DNA of 64,000 bases. It comes from Rhodoferax ferrireducens. Its GTDB lineage: Bacteria > Pseudomonadota > Gammaproteobacteria > Burkholderiales > Burkholderiaceae_C. Below the pieces are notes generated by a model. The model was not told the DNA's origin. It did not search any database and was given only the letters and a program-made list of their open reading frames with translations. Position 1 is the stretch's first letter, and every line of letters starts with the position of its first letter. The position numbers and the translations under genes were made by a program. This document shows positions 9,141 to 19,349 of this stretch, in pieces. The stretch is from positions 186,001 to 250,000 of the forward strand of contig NZ_QEII01000269.1 of assembly GCF_003347515.1 (NCBI RefSeq), written 5' to 3'.

Positions 9141-10303
9141 GCGCTTAACTCCTCGCAGGCTGCCACGATCTTCGCGGCAGCATCAATTTTTTCTAATTTT
9201 TTGGCCTGTAGCGCGCATGCAAGCAGCGCAGGACGCTCTGTTTTTTGTAGCATCTCGGCCAACCATTCGGGGCTCAGCTCGGGCTGCGGCACCAGCCAAC
9301 CGGCGCCCTGATCCACCAGGAAGCGGGCGTTGTGGGTTTGGTGGTCGTCCACGGCGAACGGGAAAGGCACGAACAAGGCCGCCGCACCCACGGCCGCCAG
9401 CTCGGTCACGGTGCTGGCACCGGCACGGCAAATCACCAGATCAGCCTCGGCAAAGGCTTGCGCGGTGTCGTCGATAAAGGGCGTGAGTTGCGCCTGCACA
9501 CCGCATTGGGCGTAGTTGGCGCGCAGCGCGTCAATCTGGGCGGCGCCGCTTTGGTGAATGACCAGCGGGCGCTGATCGGCTGGAATCAGGGCCAGCGCAC
9601 GCGGCACGATGTCGTTCAAGGCGCGCGCGCCCAGACTGCCGCCCACCACCAGCAAGCGCAGCGGCCCGCTGCGCCCGGCAAAACGGGTCGCCGGATCGGC
9701 ACCGCCAATGAAGGCTGGCCGCAAGGGATTGCCCACCCAGCGACCTTGTTTCATGACGTCGGGAAAAGCGGTGAAGACACGTTGCGCCACCCGTGCCAGC
9801 ACTTTGTTGGCCATGCCGGCCACCGAATTCTGTTCATGCAGCACCAGGGGTTTGCCCAGCAGGACACTCATCAGCCCGGCCGGCAGGGTGATGTAGCCGC
9901 CCAGGCCCACCACCACGTCGGGCTTGACGCGGCGCAGCACCTGGAGGCTCTGCCAGCACGCGCGCAACAGACGCCAAGGCAGGCGGACCAGGGTCAACAG
10001 CCCTTTGCCGCGCACACCCGAAAAATCCAGTGTCTCGAACGGAAAACCTTGGGGCGGCACCAGCCGGCTTTCCATGCTCGGCTGGGTCGCACTGCCGGCG
10101 CCCCCCAGCCAGTGCACACGCCAGCCGCGTTCGCGCAAGGCCTGCGCCACGGCCAGACCCGGAAAGATGTGGCCGCCGGTACCCCCGGCCATGACCAATG
10201 CAACCCCCGCGCTGGTCGCTTCGCGTACAGCGCTGCCTCCCGAGGGGGTCGTGCCTTGCTGGGGGCGGCCCGGCGCTGCGGCGTTCAATTCGCGCTGGCT
10301 CAT
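9137..10303 (-). CDS. murG: MurG, UDP-GlcNAc:undecaprenyl-PP-MurNAc-pentapeptide transferase
   Basis: MurG is a peripheral inner-membrane glycosyltransferase that converts lipid I to lipid II. Core motifs are [18 protein letters not shown] near the N-terminus, [12 protein letters not shown] in the middle, and [15 protein letters not shown] in the UDP-GlcNAc-binding C-terminal domain. The 388-residue chain is longer than usual at both ends. The N-terminus (about 35 residues including [14 protein letters not shown]) is encoded by a family B repeat. The C-terminal [16 protein letters not shown] stretch is encoded by a family A repeat. Both overlaps with ftsW and murC are ATGA, so the ATG at 10303 is favoured despite the extension. 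Confidence 0.97.
   Translation of the reverse strand: MSQRELNAAAPGRPQQGTTPSGGSAVREATSAGVALVMAGGTGGHIFPGLAVAQALRERGWRVHWLGGAGSATQPSMESRLVPPQGFPFETLDFSGVRGKGLLTLVRLPWRLLRACWQSLQVLRRVKPDVVVGLGGYITLPAGLMSVLLGKPLVLHEQNSVAGMANKVLARVAQRVFTAFPDVMKQGRWVGNPLRPAFIGGADPATRFAGRSGPLRLLVVGGSLGARALNDIVPRALALIPADQRPLVIHQSGAAQIDALRANYAQCGVQAQLTPFIDDTAQAFAEADLVICRAGASTVTELAAVGAAALFVPFPFAVDDHQTHNARFLVDQGAGWLVPQPELSPEWLAEMLQKTERPALLACALQAKKLEKIDAAAKIVAACEELSA
9197..9253 (-). repeat. Family A repeat in murG 3' end
   Basis: The minus-strand reading is ATGCTACAAAAAACAGAGCG, then CCTGCGCTGC and GCTACAGGCCAAAAAA. It is a diverged copy but retains the family order of elements, and it uses the same reading frame as the murC copy. 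Confidence 0.55.
10202..10276 (-). repeat. Family B repeat in murG 5' end (diverged)
   Basis: The plus-strand order is CCCCCGCGCTGGTCGCTTCG, then ACAGCGCTGCCTCCCGAGGG, then GGGGGCGGCCCGGCGC. It is diverged from the copies at 7610 and 29706 but colinear with them and in the same frame. Confidence 0.7.
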
Positions 10304-11556
10304 ACCCGCCCTCCGTGCATCAGTATCCGGTTTTCATGGTCGATGCGCAGCACCACGGCCAGCGCCACCAGGTTGACCAGGATGGCCGAGCCGCCGTAAC
10401 TCATCAGCGGCAGGGTCAGGCCCTTGGTCGGCAAGGCGCCCAGGTTCACGCCCATGTTGATGAAAGCCTGAAACCCCATCCAGATCGCCACGCCCTGCGC
10501 CACCAGGCCGGCAAACACCCGGTCCAGCGCAATGGCCTGGCGTCCGATGTGCATCATGCGGCGGGTCAGCCACAGAAACAGGCCCAGCACACAAATCACG
10601 CCCACCAGACCAAATTCCTCGCCAATCACGGCCAGCAGAAAGTCGGTGTGGGCTTCGGGCAGCCAGTGCAGTTTTTCGACGCTGCCACCCAGGCCCACGC
10701 CAAAAATTTCGCCGCGCCCGATGGCAATCAGGGAATGGGTGAGCTGGTAGCCCTTGGCCAGTGCGTTCTTCTCGCTCCAGGGGTCGAGGTAGGCAAAAAT
10801 GCGTTCGCGCCGCCATTCGCTGGAGGCGATCATCAGCCCGAAGGCCACCACCAGCACGGCCGCGATCAGAAAGAACATGCGGGCATTGACGCCGCCCAGG
10901 AACAGGATGCCCATGGCGATCACGGCGATCACCATGAAGGCGCCCATGTCGGGCTCGGCCAGCAGCAAAATGCCGACCACCGCGACCGCCGCCACCATCG
11001 GCAGCACGGCGCGGAAGAAGCGCTCCTTGACCTCCATCTTGCGCACCATGTAATCGGCCGCGTACAGCAAGACGGCAAACTTGGCCAGCTCCGAGGGCTG
11101 AAAACTCAAGGGCCCCAGGGAAATCCAGCGGCGTGCGCCATAGACCACTTTGCCGACATGCGGAATCAGCACCGCAACCAGCAGCACCAGAGACGCGATG
11201 AACAGCCAGGGTGCCGCCTTCTCCCAGGTGGCCACCGGAATCTGAAACGCCAGCAGCGCCGCGACGAAGGAGATGGCCAGCCACATCACATGGCGCGTCA
11301 GGAAATAGGTGTGGGTGTAGTTGGCGAAGCGCGGGTTTTCCGGCATGGCGATGGACGCGGAGTAGACCATCACCAGCCCCCAGGCCAGCAGCGCCACGGT
11401 CACCCAGACCAGCGCCTGGTCGAAGCCCAGTTCGCGTGTCGGCGCGCTGCCGGTGGCGGCGCGCCGTGTCGCACCCAGGCGCACCGGCAGGACGTCACCC
11501 GCCGGTTTGGCCAGACCGGTGAACCAGCCGGAAAGGCGCTGGGCCATGCCGCTCAT
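10300..11556 (-). CDS. ftsW: Lipid II polymerase FtsW (SEDS family)
   Basis: FtsW is the divisome peptidoglycan glycosyltransferase that works with FtsI. The 418-residue product begins with about 45 cytoplasmic residues, followed by roughly ten membrane segments. Family motifs include YSASIAMPE after the first segment, [18 protein letters not shown] in the middle, and the C-terminal [16 protein letters not shown] signature. It overlaps murD and murG by ATGA. Confidence 0.97.
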   Translation of the reverse strand: MSGMAQRLSGWFTGLAKPAGDVLPVRLGATRRAATGSAPTRELGFDQALVWVTVALLAWGLVMVYSASIAMPENPRFANYTHTYFLTRHVMWLAISFVAALLAFQIPVATWEKAAPWLFIASLVLLVAVLIPHVGKVVYGARRWISLGPLSFQPSELAKFAVLLYAADYMVRKMEVKERFFRAVLPMVAAVAVVGILLLAEPDMGAFMVIAVIAMGILFLGGVNARMFFLIAAVLVVAFGLMIASSEWRRERIFAYLDPWSEKNALAKGYQLTHSLIAIGRGEIFGVGLGGSVEKLHWLPEAHTDFLLAVIGEEFGLVGVICVLGLFLWLTRRMMHIGRQAIALDRVFAGLVAQGVAIWMGFQAFINMGVNLGALPTKGLTLPLMSYGGSAILVNLVALAVVLRIDHENRILMHGGRV

Positions 11557-13070
11557 GCGCCGCCCTCCATCTGCACGCCTGCGGCGCTGGCGATGTCGCT
11601 CACCGCCGCCACAAAGGCGCGGGCGCGGTGCTCGTAATTGTCGAACATGTCGAAGCTGGCGCAGGCCGGCGACATCAGCACGGCATCGCCCGCATGGGCT
11701 TTGCCATTCGCCTGCGCCACGGCCTGCGCCATGGAGTCAGCGTCGATGAGCGGCACGCCGGTGTGCTCCAGCGCGGCCCGAATCAGCGGCGCGTCGCGGC
11801 CGATCAGCACCACGGCGCGGGCGTACCGCGCCACCGGCTCGGCCAGCGGCGAGAAGTCCTGCCCCTTGCCTTCGCCGCCCAGGATGGCGATGACTTTGCG
11901 ATCGGCGCCCAGACCGCTCAAGGCGGCCACGGTGGCGCCGACGTTGGTGCCTTTGCTGTCGTCAAAGAATTCGACTTCGTTGAAGAGGCCGATCGATTCC
12001 ACCCGGTGCGGCTCACCCCGGTATTCGCGCAGGCCATACAGCATCGGACCCAGGGCGCAACCGGCCGCCGAGGCCAGTGCCAGCGCCGCCAGAGCGTTGA
12101 CCGCGTTGTGCCGGCCGCGAATGCGCAAGGCGTCGGCCGGCATCAGGCGCTGGATGTGAATTTCTTCGGCCGCCTCGCTGCGTTTGCGCCGGGTTTCATC
12201 GGCTTCGAGCGCGCGCACCAGCCATACCATGCCGTTGACCTCCTCAATGCCAAAGTCGCCGGGCCGCTGGGGCATGTCGCCACCAAAGGTGACATGGGCG
12301 CGCACTTGCGGGCGCTGCAGCTTGACCCGTACCGGTTGCGGCAGCATCGCCATGACCGCGGGGTCTTCACGGTTGAGCAGCATCAGGCCCTGCTGGCCGA
12401 AGACATGGGTCTTGGCCGCGACGTAAGCCGCCATGCTGCCGTGCCAGTCCAGGTGGTCTTGCGTGATGTTGAGCACCGCAGCGGCGCTGGGCTCGAAGCT
12501 GGTTTCACCGTCGAGCTGAAAGCTCGACAACTCGATCACCCACACCTCGGGCAACGTGTCGGCATCCAGGTGGGCGGACAAAGTGTCCAGCAAGGTCGGG
12601 CCGATATTGCCGGCCACCGCCACGGTTTTTCCGGCGCGGCTGACCAGTTGCCCGGTGAGCGAGGTCACGGTGGTCTTGCCGTTGGTACCGGTCACGGCCA
12701 GTACTTTGGGCTGGTAGTCGCGCGCGGCCTTCAAATCAGCCAAGGCTTGAGAAAACAAGCCTAATTCACCTGCAGCCCAAACACCTAAAGCGTGAGCAGC
12801 TCCTGAAACAGGAGCAACTTCCAAGGGCGTCAAGCCCGGGCTCTTGAAGACGGCACGGATGTCCGTGCCTTCAACCAGCGCCGCATCAAAAGCGCCGCTG
12901 ACAAAGCGGGCGCTCGGCACCTCGCGCCGCAAGGCGTCCAGCTGCGGCGGGGCGCTGCGGGTGTCGGTTACCGTCACCTGCGCGCCACAGCGCGCGCACC
13001 AGCGCGCCATCGCTAAGCCGGACGCACCCAGGCCCAGAATCAGAACGTGTTGGTCTGTGAGTGGGTGCAT
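11553..13070 (-). CDS. murD: UDP-N-acetylmuramoylalanine--D-glutamate ligase MurD
   Basis: MurD adds D-Glu to the stem peptide. The open frame runs into mraY, but the real start is the ATG at 13070, three bases after the mraY stop, giving [20 protein letters not shown] and 505 residues. The Mur-ligase P-loop [11 protein letters not shown] and the [11 protein letters not shown] motif are present. It is longer than E. coli MurD because of two inserts: one AT-richer patch near residues 85-105 that resembles a decayed family A repeat, and a Lys/Arg/Glu-rich insert around [15 protein letters not shown]. Confidence 0.96.
   Translation of the reverse strand: MHPLTDQHVLILGLGASGLAMARWCARCGAQVTVTDTRSAPPQLDALRREVPSARFVSGAFDAALVEGTDIRAVFKSPGLTPLEVAPVSGAAHALGVWAAGELGLFSQALADLKAARDYQPKVLAVTGTNGKTTVTSLTGQLVSRAGKTVAVAGNIGPTLLDTLSAHLDADTLPEVWVIELSSFQLDGETSFEPSAAAVLNITQDHLDWHGSMAAYVAAKTHVFGQQGLMLLNREDPAVMAMLPQPVRVKLQRPQVRAHVTFGGDMPQRPGDFGIEEVNGMVWLVRALEADETRRKRSEAAEEIHIQRLMPADALRIRGRHNAVNALAALALASAAGCALGPMLYGLREYRGEPHRVESIGLFNEVEFFDDSKGTNVGATVAALSGLGADRKVIAILGGEGKGQDFSPLAEPVARYARAVVLIGRDAPLIRAALEHTGVPLIDADSMAQAVAQANGKAHAGDAVLMSPACASFDMFDNYEHRARAFVAAVSDIASAAGVQMEGGA
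12769..12815 (-). repeat. Possible decayed family A repeat in murD
   Basis: The minus-strand reading is GCTCCTGTTTCAGGAGCTGC, then TCACGCTT and GGGCTGCAGG. It keeps the AGGAGCTG, GCGC-like and GGGCT blocks of family A, and its base composition is lower in GC than the flanking murD sequence. The match is weak. Confidence 0.35.
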
Positions 13071-13072
13071 GG

Positions 13073-14251
13073 TTACCTGAGCTTCAGGGTTGACAGGCCG
13101 ACCAGGCACAGCAGCATGGTGATGATCCAAAAGCGCACCACGACCTGGGTCTCTTTCCAGCCGCTTTTCTCGAAATGGTGGTGCAGGGGCGCCATCTTCA
13201 GAATGCGCCGGCCCTGGCCGTGCCGCTTTTTGGTGTACTTGAACCAGCTCACCTGCATCATCACGGACAGCGCCTCGACCACAAAAATGCCGCCCATGAT
13301 GGCCAGCACGATTTCCTGGCGCACGATCACCGCAACCGTGCCCAAGGCCGCGCCCAGTGCCAGGGCGCCGACGTCGCCCATGAAGACCTGGGCCGGGTGG
13401 GTGTTGAACCACAGGAAGGCCAGACCGGCGCCGGCCATGGCGGAGCAGAAAATCAGCAATTCACCGGCGCCCGGAATATGCGGGAAAAACAGGTATTTGG
13501 AGTAGACCGCGCTACCGGTCACATACGCAAAAATGCCAAGGGAGGAGCCGACCAGCACCACCGGCATGATGGCCAGGCCGTCCAGGCCGTCGGTCAAATT
13601 GACCGCGTTGCTGGAGCCCACAATCACGAGGTAGGTCAGGATGACGAAGCCCAGTACACCGAGTGGATAGCTGATTTCCTTGAAGAACGGCAGCATCAGG
13701 CCGGCTTTGGGCGGCAGGCTCAAATCAAAACCTGACTGCACCCATCTGAAGAAAAGCTCCAGCACGCGCCAATTGGAATTCTCGGAAATGCTGAACACCA
13801 GATAGAGCGCCGCCACCAGACCAATCAGCGATTGCCAGAAATATTTTTCACGCGAACGCATGCCTTCGGGGTCCTTGTTGACCACCTTACGCCAGTCGTC
13901 CACCCAGCCAATCGCGCCAAAGCCCAGCGTCACCATCAACACGATCCAGACAAAGCGGTTGCTCAGGTCCATCCACAAGATCGTGGAGATGCTGATGCAC
14001 AACAAAATCAGCACGCCGCCCATGGTGGGCGTGCCGCTCTTGCTCAGATGCGAATCCATGCCGTAGCCGCGAATCGGCTGGCCAATCTTGAGCTCGGTGA
14101 GGCGGCGAATCACATAGGGGCCGGCCACCAGGCCCATCAACAGGGCCGTCAATGCGGCCATCACGGCACGCAAAGTCAGGTACTGGAAAACGCGGAAAAA
14201 TCCGAATTCTGGTGACAGGGACTGCAGCCACTGTGCGAGGCTCAAGAGCAT
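13073..14251 (-). CDS. mraY: Phospho-N-acetylmuramoyl-pentapeptide transferase MraY
   Basis: MraY is the polytopic inner-membrane enzyme that transfers phospho-MurNAc-pentapeptide to undecaprenyl phosphate, making lipid I. The 392-residue product has about ten membrane segments. Signature sequences are [10 protein letters not shown] near residue 70, [13 protein letters not shown] with the metal-binding Asp residues, and [10 protein letters not shown]. The C-terminal HHHFEKSGW loop contacts the substrate. It lies 37 bases after murF and 2 bases before murD. Confidence 0.98.
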   Translation of the reverse strand: MLLSLAQWLQSLSPEFGFFRVFQYLTLRAVMAALTALLMGLVAGPYVIRRLTELKIGQPIRGYGMDSHLSKSGTPTMGGVLILLCISISTILWMDLSNRFVWIVLMVTLGFGAIGWVDDWRKVVNKDPEGMRSREKYFWQSLIGLVAALYLVFSISENSNWRVLELFFRWVQSGFDLSLPPKAGLMLPFFKEISYPLGVLGFVILTYLVIVGSSNAVNLTDGLDGLAIMPVVLVGSSLGIFAYVTGSAVYSKYLFFPHIPGAGELLIFCSAMAGAGLAFLWFNTHPAQVFMGDVGALALGAALGTVAVIVRQEIVLAIMGGIFVVEALSVMMQVSWFKYTKKRHGQGRRILKMAPLHHHFEKSGWKETQVVVRFWIITMLLCLVGLSTLKLR

Positions 14252-14288
14252 TGCAGACTCCGGGTCTCGAAACTAAACAGCATGAATT

Positions 14289-15713
14289 TCATTCCTTCTC
14301 TTGTTGGGTGCGGGCGGCAATGGCTTGCACCACCCGCTCCATCTTCATGAAACGCGAACCTTTGACCAGCACGCTGCCCATGGCGGGCAGCGCCGCCAGC
14401 ACGGCCGCTTGCAGGGATTGCATATCGGCAAAATGACGTCCCGCGCCGAAACGGGTCGAAGCCGCCGTGGACAACTCCCCCAGGGTGAACAGCGCGTCAA
14501 TGCCGAGCGTGCGGGCGAGTTGCCCGGCTTCGGCGTGAAACTGCAGGCCCTGATCGCCCACCTCGCCCATGTCGCCCAGCACCAGCAAGCGCGGCCCCGG
14601 CAGCGCCGCCAGCACTTCAATGGCGGCCTGCACCGAGTCGGGGTTGGCGTTGTAGGTATCGTCCACCAGCGTGATGGCGCGGCCGGCCAGCTGCAGCACC
14701 TGCGCACGCGAGCGGCCTTTGACCGGTTCGAACGCCGCCAGGCCGCGTTCAATCGCCTCCAGCGGGACGCCTGCAACCAGGGTGCAAGCGACCGCCGCGA
14801 GGGAGTTCTTGACGTTGTGCAAGCCGGCAATATGCAAGGCATAGTGCAGCGGCCCGGCCGGCGTGATGACCTCCACCTGCCAGGCGTCACCGGACCACTG
14901 CGCCAGGGTGGCACGCACATCGACCAGGCTGGCAGCTTCGTCTGAAACACAAAATCGCACGACCGCACGTTGCCCGGCCTTGTCCATCCACATCTCGCTG
15001 TAAAGGTCATCGCTGGGAAAAACCGCCACACCGTGTTCGGGCAGCGCTTCGATGACCGCGCCATTTTCCTGCGCGACCGCTTCCACGGTGGCCATGAATT
15101 CAAGATGCTCGCGCTGGGCGTTGTTGACCAGGGCCACGGTGGGCTGGGCTATGGCGGCCAGGGCGGCAATTTCGCCCGGATGGTTCATACCCATCTCAAT
15201 CACCGCCACCTCGTGGTGGCTGCGCAAACGCAGCACGCTCAGCGGGACACCAATGTCGTTGTTGAGATTGCCCTGCGTGGCCAGGAAGGCCTGCGGCTTG
15301 AACGCCCGCAGGATGGATGCGATCATCTGCGTCACGGTGGTCTTGCCGTTGCTGCCGGTCACGGCCATCAGGGGCAGTTTGAACTGCGCACGCCAGCCGG
15401 TGGCAAGCGCGGCCAGCGCCAGCTTGGCGTCCGCCACCACCACGCCGGGCAGGCCGGCCACGCGCAGCCGCTCATCCGCATCGTCGCCCTGACAGATGGC
15501 GGCGACCGCACCTTTGGCCTTGGCCTCGGCCAGAAACTCATTGGCGTCAAAGCGCTCACCGCGCAGCGCCACAAACAGGTCGCCGGGCTCGATCGTGCGG
15601 GTGTCGGTGTGCACGCGCCGAAAGCTCACGGCGCCACCGTCCGCACCGTTGTCTATCAGGCGCGCCTGGTCCAGCCAGGGCAATATCTGCTGCAAGGTCA
15701 TCATGTCAGTCAT
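14289..15713 (-). CDS. murF: UDP-MurNAc-tripeptide--D-Ala-D-Ala ligase MurF
   Basis: MurF attaches the D-Ala-D-Ala made by Ddl to the muramyl tripeptide. I chose the ATG at 15713 since it overlaps the murE stop as ATGA; a farther in-frame start would lie inside murE. The 474-residue product has the N-terminal substrate domain (VSFRRVHTDTR), the P-loop TGSNGKTTVTQM, and the C-terminal DDTYNANPDSVQAA motif typical of MurF. Confidence 0.97.
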   Translation of the reverse strand: MTDMMTLQQILPWLDQARLIDNGADGGAVSFRRVHTDTRTIEPGDLFVALRGERFDANEFLAEAKAKGAVAAICQGDDADERLRVAGLPGVVVADAKLALAALATGWRAQFKLPLMAVTGSNGKTTVTQMIASILRAFKPQAFLATQGNLNNDIGVPLSVLRLRSHHEVAVIEMGMNHPGEIAALAAIAQPTVALVNNAQREHLEFMATVEAVAQENGAVIEALPEHGVAVFPSDDLYSEMWMDKAGQRAVVRFCVSDEAASLVDVRATLAQWSGDAWQVEVITPAGPLHYALHIAGLHNVKNSLAAVACTLVAGVPLEAIERGLAAFEPVKGRSRAQVLQLAGRAITLVDDTYNANPDSVQAAIEVLAALPGPRLLVLGDMGEVGDQGLQFHAEAGQLARTLGIDALFTLGELSTAASTRFGAGRHFADMQSLQAAVLAALPAMGSVLVKGSRFMKMERVVQAIAARTQQEKE

Positions 15714-17269
15714 GGGGACGGCTCCTGCCCGGCCGTCGGCGCCACCCAAGCGGCCAGGGCGCGGCGCACATGGTCAATATCGGAAAACGGCAAGCGCTGG
15801 CCCGCCACTTCCTGATAGTCCTCATGCCCTTTGCCAGCGATCAACAGCACATCGCTGGCCGTCGCCTGGGCCAGCGCCTGTGCAATCGCCAGCGCACGGT
15901 CAGGCTGCACGGTCAGCGCGGCGTGACCGGTCAGGCCCAGCAAGATCTGACTGATGATGACTTCCGGCTTTTCGCTGCGCGGGTTGTCGCTGGTCACGAC
16001 AACGCGGTCAGCATGACAGGCGGCCATGGCCCCCATGAGCGGGCGCTTGGCCGCGTCGCGGTCGCCGCCACAACCAAACACACACCAGAGCTGCCCACCG
16101 CGCTGATCGGCCAAGGAACGCAGCGCCACCAGCGCCTTGCCCAGGGCGTCCGGCGTATGGGCATAGTCCACGGCAGCCAGCGGCTGTCCCGGCCCACCCA
16201 CGCATTCCATGCGGCCAGGCACGGGGGTCAAGTCACCGCAGGACTCGACAACCGCCGCCAGCGGCACGCCGATCGAGCGCATGGCGGCCATCACACCCAG
16301 CAGGTTGGAAACGTTGTAGGTGCCGATCAGCTGGGTCTGCAGCACATGGCGCTCCTCGCCTTCGCACACGGCAAAACGCAAACCCTGCACGTCGTAACGG
16401 ATGTCGCGTGCCTGCAAGCGTGCCGGTTCGGTGCACGACACCGTCCACACCTCAGGGACTTTGCCGCTCAATTCAAGCGCCAGTACGGCACCCTGAACAT
16501 CGTCAATATTGATCACTGCCGCCTGCAGGCCCGGCCACTGAAACAGGGGCGCCTTGGCTTGCCAGTAGGCCTCCATCGTGTCGTGGTAGTCCAGGTGGTC
16601 TTGCGTGAAATTGGTAAAAATCGCGGTGCGGATGCAGGTGCCAGCCAGACGCTGTTCTTCGATGCCAATGGAAGACGCTTCGATGGCACAGGCTTTCAGG
16701 CCGGCATCGACAAAACGCCTGAAGGCTTGCTGCAGCAGAACCGGGTCGGGCGTCGTCAGGCCGGTCGTCACGATCCCGGCCACTGCGTCAGACGCTGTCG
16801 TCGCGCCGTGATCGCTCCGATCAGGCGAAGGCGGTCGACCTATACCCAAAGTACCCACCAGCCCGCACGGAATGGGCGCAACCTGCTTTAAATTCGATAG
16901 CGCCTGGGCCAGCCACCAGGCGGTGGACGTCTTGCCGTTGGTGCCGGTCACCGCCAGCACGTCCAGCCGTTCCGTGGGTTGCCCGAAATACGCCGCGGCA
17001 ATCGGGCCGCTGGCCGCCTTGAGCTGGGTGTAGCCGGAGACGCTGTCACCACTGAAAGCAAAGCGCTCAACCCCGTCCAGCTCCACCAGGCAGGCTTGGG
17101 CGCCACCCGCCAGGGCGGCGGCCACATGCTGGCGCGCATCGGTGGCAGCGCCGGGCCAGGCGATAAAACCGTCGCCCGGCTGCACCTGGCGACTGTCGGT
17201 GCAAATCGTCCCAGTCACGCGGCTGCGCAACCACTGGGCTGCTTCCTGGGGCGTATGGAATTCAAGCAT
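15710..17269 (-). CDS. murE: UDP-MurNAc-L-Ala-D-Glu--meso-diaminopimelate ligase MurE
   Basis: MurE adds the third stem residue. The motif TSDNPRSEKPE contains DNPR, which marks meso-diaminopimelate rather than lysine specificity. The P-loop is TGTNGKTSTAWW. The ATG at 17269 overlaps the ftsI stop as TGATG; a GTG one codon upstream is the alternative. A loop after the P-loop (GRPPSPDRSDHGATTASDAV) is longer than usual. The preceding NLKQVAPIPCG region looks like a decayed family A repeat. Confidence 0.97.
   Translation of the reverse strand: MLEFHTPQEAAQWLRSRVTGTICTDSRQVQPGDGFIAWPGAATDARQHVAAALAGGAQACLVELDGVERFAFSGDSVSGYTQLKAASGPIAAAYFGQPTERLDVLAVTGTNGKTSTAWWLAQALSNLKQVAPIPCGLVGTLGIGRPPSPDRSDHGATTASDAVAGIVTTGLTTPDPVLLQQAFRRFVDAGLKACAIEASSIGIEEQRLAGTCIRTAIFTNFTQDHLDYHDTMEAYWQAKAPLFQWPGLQAAVINIDDVQGAVLALELSGKVPEVWTVSCTEPARLQARDIRYDVQGLRFAVCEGEERHVLQTQLIGTYNVSNLLGVMAAMRSIGVPLAAVVESCGDLTPVPGRMECVGGPGQPLAAVDYAHTPDALGKALVALRSLADQRGGQLWCVFGCGGDRDAAKRPLMGAMAACHADRVVVTSDNPRSEKPEVIISQILLGLTGHAALTVQPDRALAIAQALAQATASDVLLIAGKGHEDYQEVAGQRLPFSDIDHVRRALAAWVAPTAGQEPSP
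16858..16901 (-). repeat. Possible decayed family A repeat in murE
   Basis: The minus-strand reading is GCTATCGAATTTAAAGCAGG, then TTGCGCCCATTCC and GCGGGCTGGTGGG. This keeps the GCTAT, TTGCGC, ATTCC and GGGCT blocks in order, with divergence between them. Confidence 0.4.
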
Positions 17270-19011
17270 CACAGGCTCTCCTCTTCCGCCTCGGCCACGA
17301 TCTGGGGCTTGACCGCCATGTCCGGCTGCACGCCCATCATGCGCAGGGTCTGTTGCGCCACTTCGCTGAACACGGGGGCGGCCACCGCTCCGCCGTAATA
17401 CTGTCCGGCGCCGGGTTCATCAATCATCACGCCAATGATGATGCGCGGCTTCTCGATCGGCGCCATGCCGACGAACCAGCCCCGGTATTTGCGATTGCCG
17501 GCGCTGCCATAGCCCTTGCCGACCTGCTTGTAGGCCGTGCCGGATTTGCCGCCCACCGAGTAACCGATGGTCTGCGCTTTTTGCCCGGTGCCGCCCGGGC
17601 CCGCCGCCAGCTGCAGCATCTTGCGCACCTGGCCTGCCGTACGCGCCGAGAAGACCGGCACGCCCACGGCCGGCTCGCTGTTCTTGAGCATGGTCACCGG
17701 AATGATCTGGCCATCGTTCGAAAAAACCGTGTACGACCGGGCCATCTGGAACAGCGAGGCCGACAGGCCGTAGCCATACGACATGGTGGCCTGCTCGATC
17801 GGTCGCCAGGTCTTGTAAGGGCGCAGCCGACCCGACACAGCGCCGGGGAAGCTGATCTGCGGCTTTTGCCCAAAACCGGCCTGGGAAAAGGTCTCCCACA
17901 TTTCGCGCGGCTGCATCTGCATGGCAATCTTGGTGGTGCCGATATTGCTTGATTTTTGAATCACGCCTTCCACGGTCAGCACGCCATTGGGGTGCGAGTC
18001 AGAAATCGTCGAGCCCGTGATGGTCAACCTGCCCGCGCCGGTGTCAATCGGGGTCTGCGGCGTCACACGACCGGTCTCCAGTGCCAGCCCAATCGTGAAC
18101 GGCTTCATCACCGAGCCGGGCTCAAAAGTATCCGTCAGCGCCCGGTTGCGCAACTGGGCGCCGCTCAGGTTGTGGCGCTTCATGGGCGAGTAGCTCGGAT
18201 AGTTGGCCAGTGCCAGCACTTCGCCGGTCACGACATCCAGCACCACCACGCTGCCGGCCTTGGCTTTGTGCAGCAACACGGCATCACGCAACTTCTGGTA
18301 GGCAAAGAACTGGACCTTGCTGTCCACGCTGAGCTGCAAATCATGCCCGTCGGCAGGCGCCACCGTCTCGCCCACAGCCTCCACCACCCGGCCCAGCCGG
18401 TCCTTGATTACCCGGCGGGAGCCGTTGCGCCCGGCGAGCTCCTTGTTGAACGCGAGCTCAATGCCTTCCTGGCCCTTGTCTTCGACGTTGGTGAAGCCCA
18501 CCACATGCGCCGCCGCTTCGCCTTCGGGGTACTGGCGCCTGTACTCCATGCGCTGGTAGATGCCCTTGAGCCCCAAGGCCGTGATCTGTTGCGCCACCGA
18601 CTCATCGACCTGGCGCTTGAGCCAGACAAAGCTCTTGTCCTCATCTTCCAGGCGCTTGTTGAGGTCAGCGAGCGGCATATCGAGCAATTTGGCAAGCTTT
18701 TGCATCTGGGCCTTGTCCCGCTCGACGTCTTCCGGAATGGCCCAGATGCTGGGGGCCGGCACGCTGGAGGCCAGGATCAAACCATTGCGGTCCAGGATGC
18801 GGCCCCGGTTGGACGGCAGTTCCAGTGTGCGCGCAAAACGCACTTCGCCTTGCTTCTGGAAAAAGTCATTCGCAATCACCTGGATGTAGGCGGCACGCGC
18901 GGCAAGGCCGACAAAGCCGAGCGCAATGGCGGCCACAATAAACTTGCTGCGCCAGACCGGGGTCCGGCTGGCGAGCAGGGGGCTGGAGGTGTAGGCGATG
19001 CTGCGGCTCAT
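17269..19011 (-). CDS. ftsI: Penicillin-binding protein 3, FtsI
   Basis: FtsI is the septal peptidoglycan transpeptidase, partner of FtsW. The 580-residue product has a short cytoplasmic N-terminus, one membrane anchor at about residues 24-43, a pedestal domain beginning at RGRILDRNG, and the transpeptidase domain. Active-site motifs are EPGSVMKPF (Ser300, Lys303), SSN in QKSSNIGTT, and KSGT in VGGKSGTAY. It is joined to ftsL and murE by overlapping stop/start codons. Confidence 0.98.
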   Translation of the reverse strand: MSRSIAYTSSPLLASRTPVWRSKFIVAAIALGFVGLAARAAYIQVIANDFFQKQGEVRFARTLELPSNRGRILDRNGLILASSVPAPSIWAIPEDVERDKAQMQKLAKLLDMPLADLNKRLEDEDKSFVWLKRQVDESVAQQITALGLKGIYQRMEYRRQYPEGEAAAHVVGFTNVEDKGQEGIELAFNKELAGRNGSRRVIKDRLGRVVEAVGETVAPADGHDLQLSVDSKVQFFAYQKLRDAVLLHKAKAGSVVVLDVVTGEVLALANYPSYSPMKRHNLSGAQLRNRALTDTFEPGSVMKPFTIGLALETGRVTPQTPIDTGAGRLTITGSTISDSHPNGVLTVEGVIQKSSNIGTTKIAMQMQPREMWETFSQAGFGQKPQISFPGAVSGRLRPYKTWRPIEQATMSYGYGLSASLFQMARSYTVFSNDGQIIPVTMLKNSEPAVGVPVFSARTAGQVRKMLQLAAGPGGTGQKAQTIGYSVGGKSGTAYKQVGKGYGSAGNRKYRGWFVGMAPIEKPRIIIGVMIDEPGAGQYYGGAVAAPVFSEVAQQTLRMMGVQPDMAVKPQIVAEAEEESL

Positions 19012-19349
19012 GGGGCCCGACCTGCTGCGCGAGGGTCACCCTGCGGCGCAGCCTTTTCACCCGAACTCGCCACGGTGGCAGACTCGGTGTTGTCCCTGAC
19101 ATAGTGCGTGATCGCCGGCGTGACGGTGCGCATCTGCAGCCGCTCTTGAGCCAGTTTCTCCACACGAAGTGGTGTGGCCTGAGCCCGCTTTTCCACCTGC
19201 AAGCGCTCGTTATCCGCCTCAAGCCGGCGCGCGGTAGAGCGGGCCTTGTCAAGGTCGGAAAACAGGCGGCGTGAGTCGTACTGCACGCTTACAAGGTACA
19301 AAGCACTGGCCAACACCGCCAGCAGAAGCACGAGGTTGATCCGAATCAT
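19008..19349 (-). CDS. ftsL: Cell division protein FtsL
   Basis: FtsL is a small bitopic divisome protein that pairs with FtsB and FtsQ. The 113-residue product has an N-terminal membrane segment ([19 protein letters not shown]) followed by a coiled-coil heptad stretch rich in Arg, Glu and Leu (around [15 protein letters not shown]). The flexible C-terminus is Ala/Pro/Gly rich. Family sequence conservation is low, so identity rests on topology and on its place between rsmH and ftsI, each joined by ATGA. Confidence 0.93.
   Translation of the reverse strand: MIRINLVLLLAVLASALYLVSVQYDSRRLFSDLDKARSTARRLEADNERLQVEKRAQATPLRVEKLAQERLQMRTVTPAITHYVRDNTESATVASSGEKAAPQGDPRAAGRAP

Noticed and set aside
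13071..13412. N-terminal extension of the murD frame into mraY
   Set aside because: The extension is an out-of-frame reading of mraY; ATG 13070 gives the normal MurD start.
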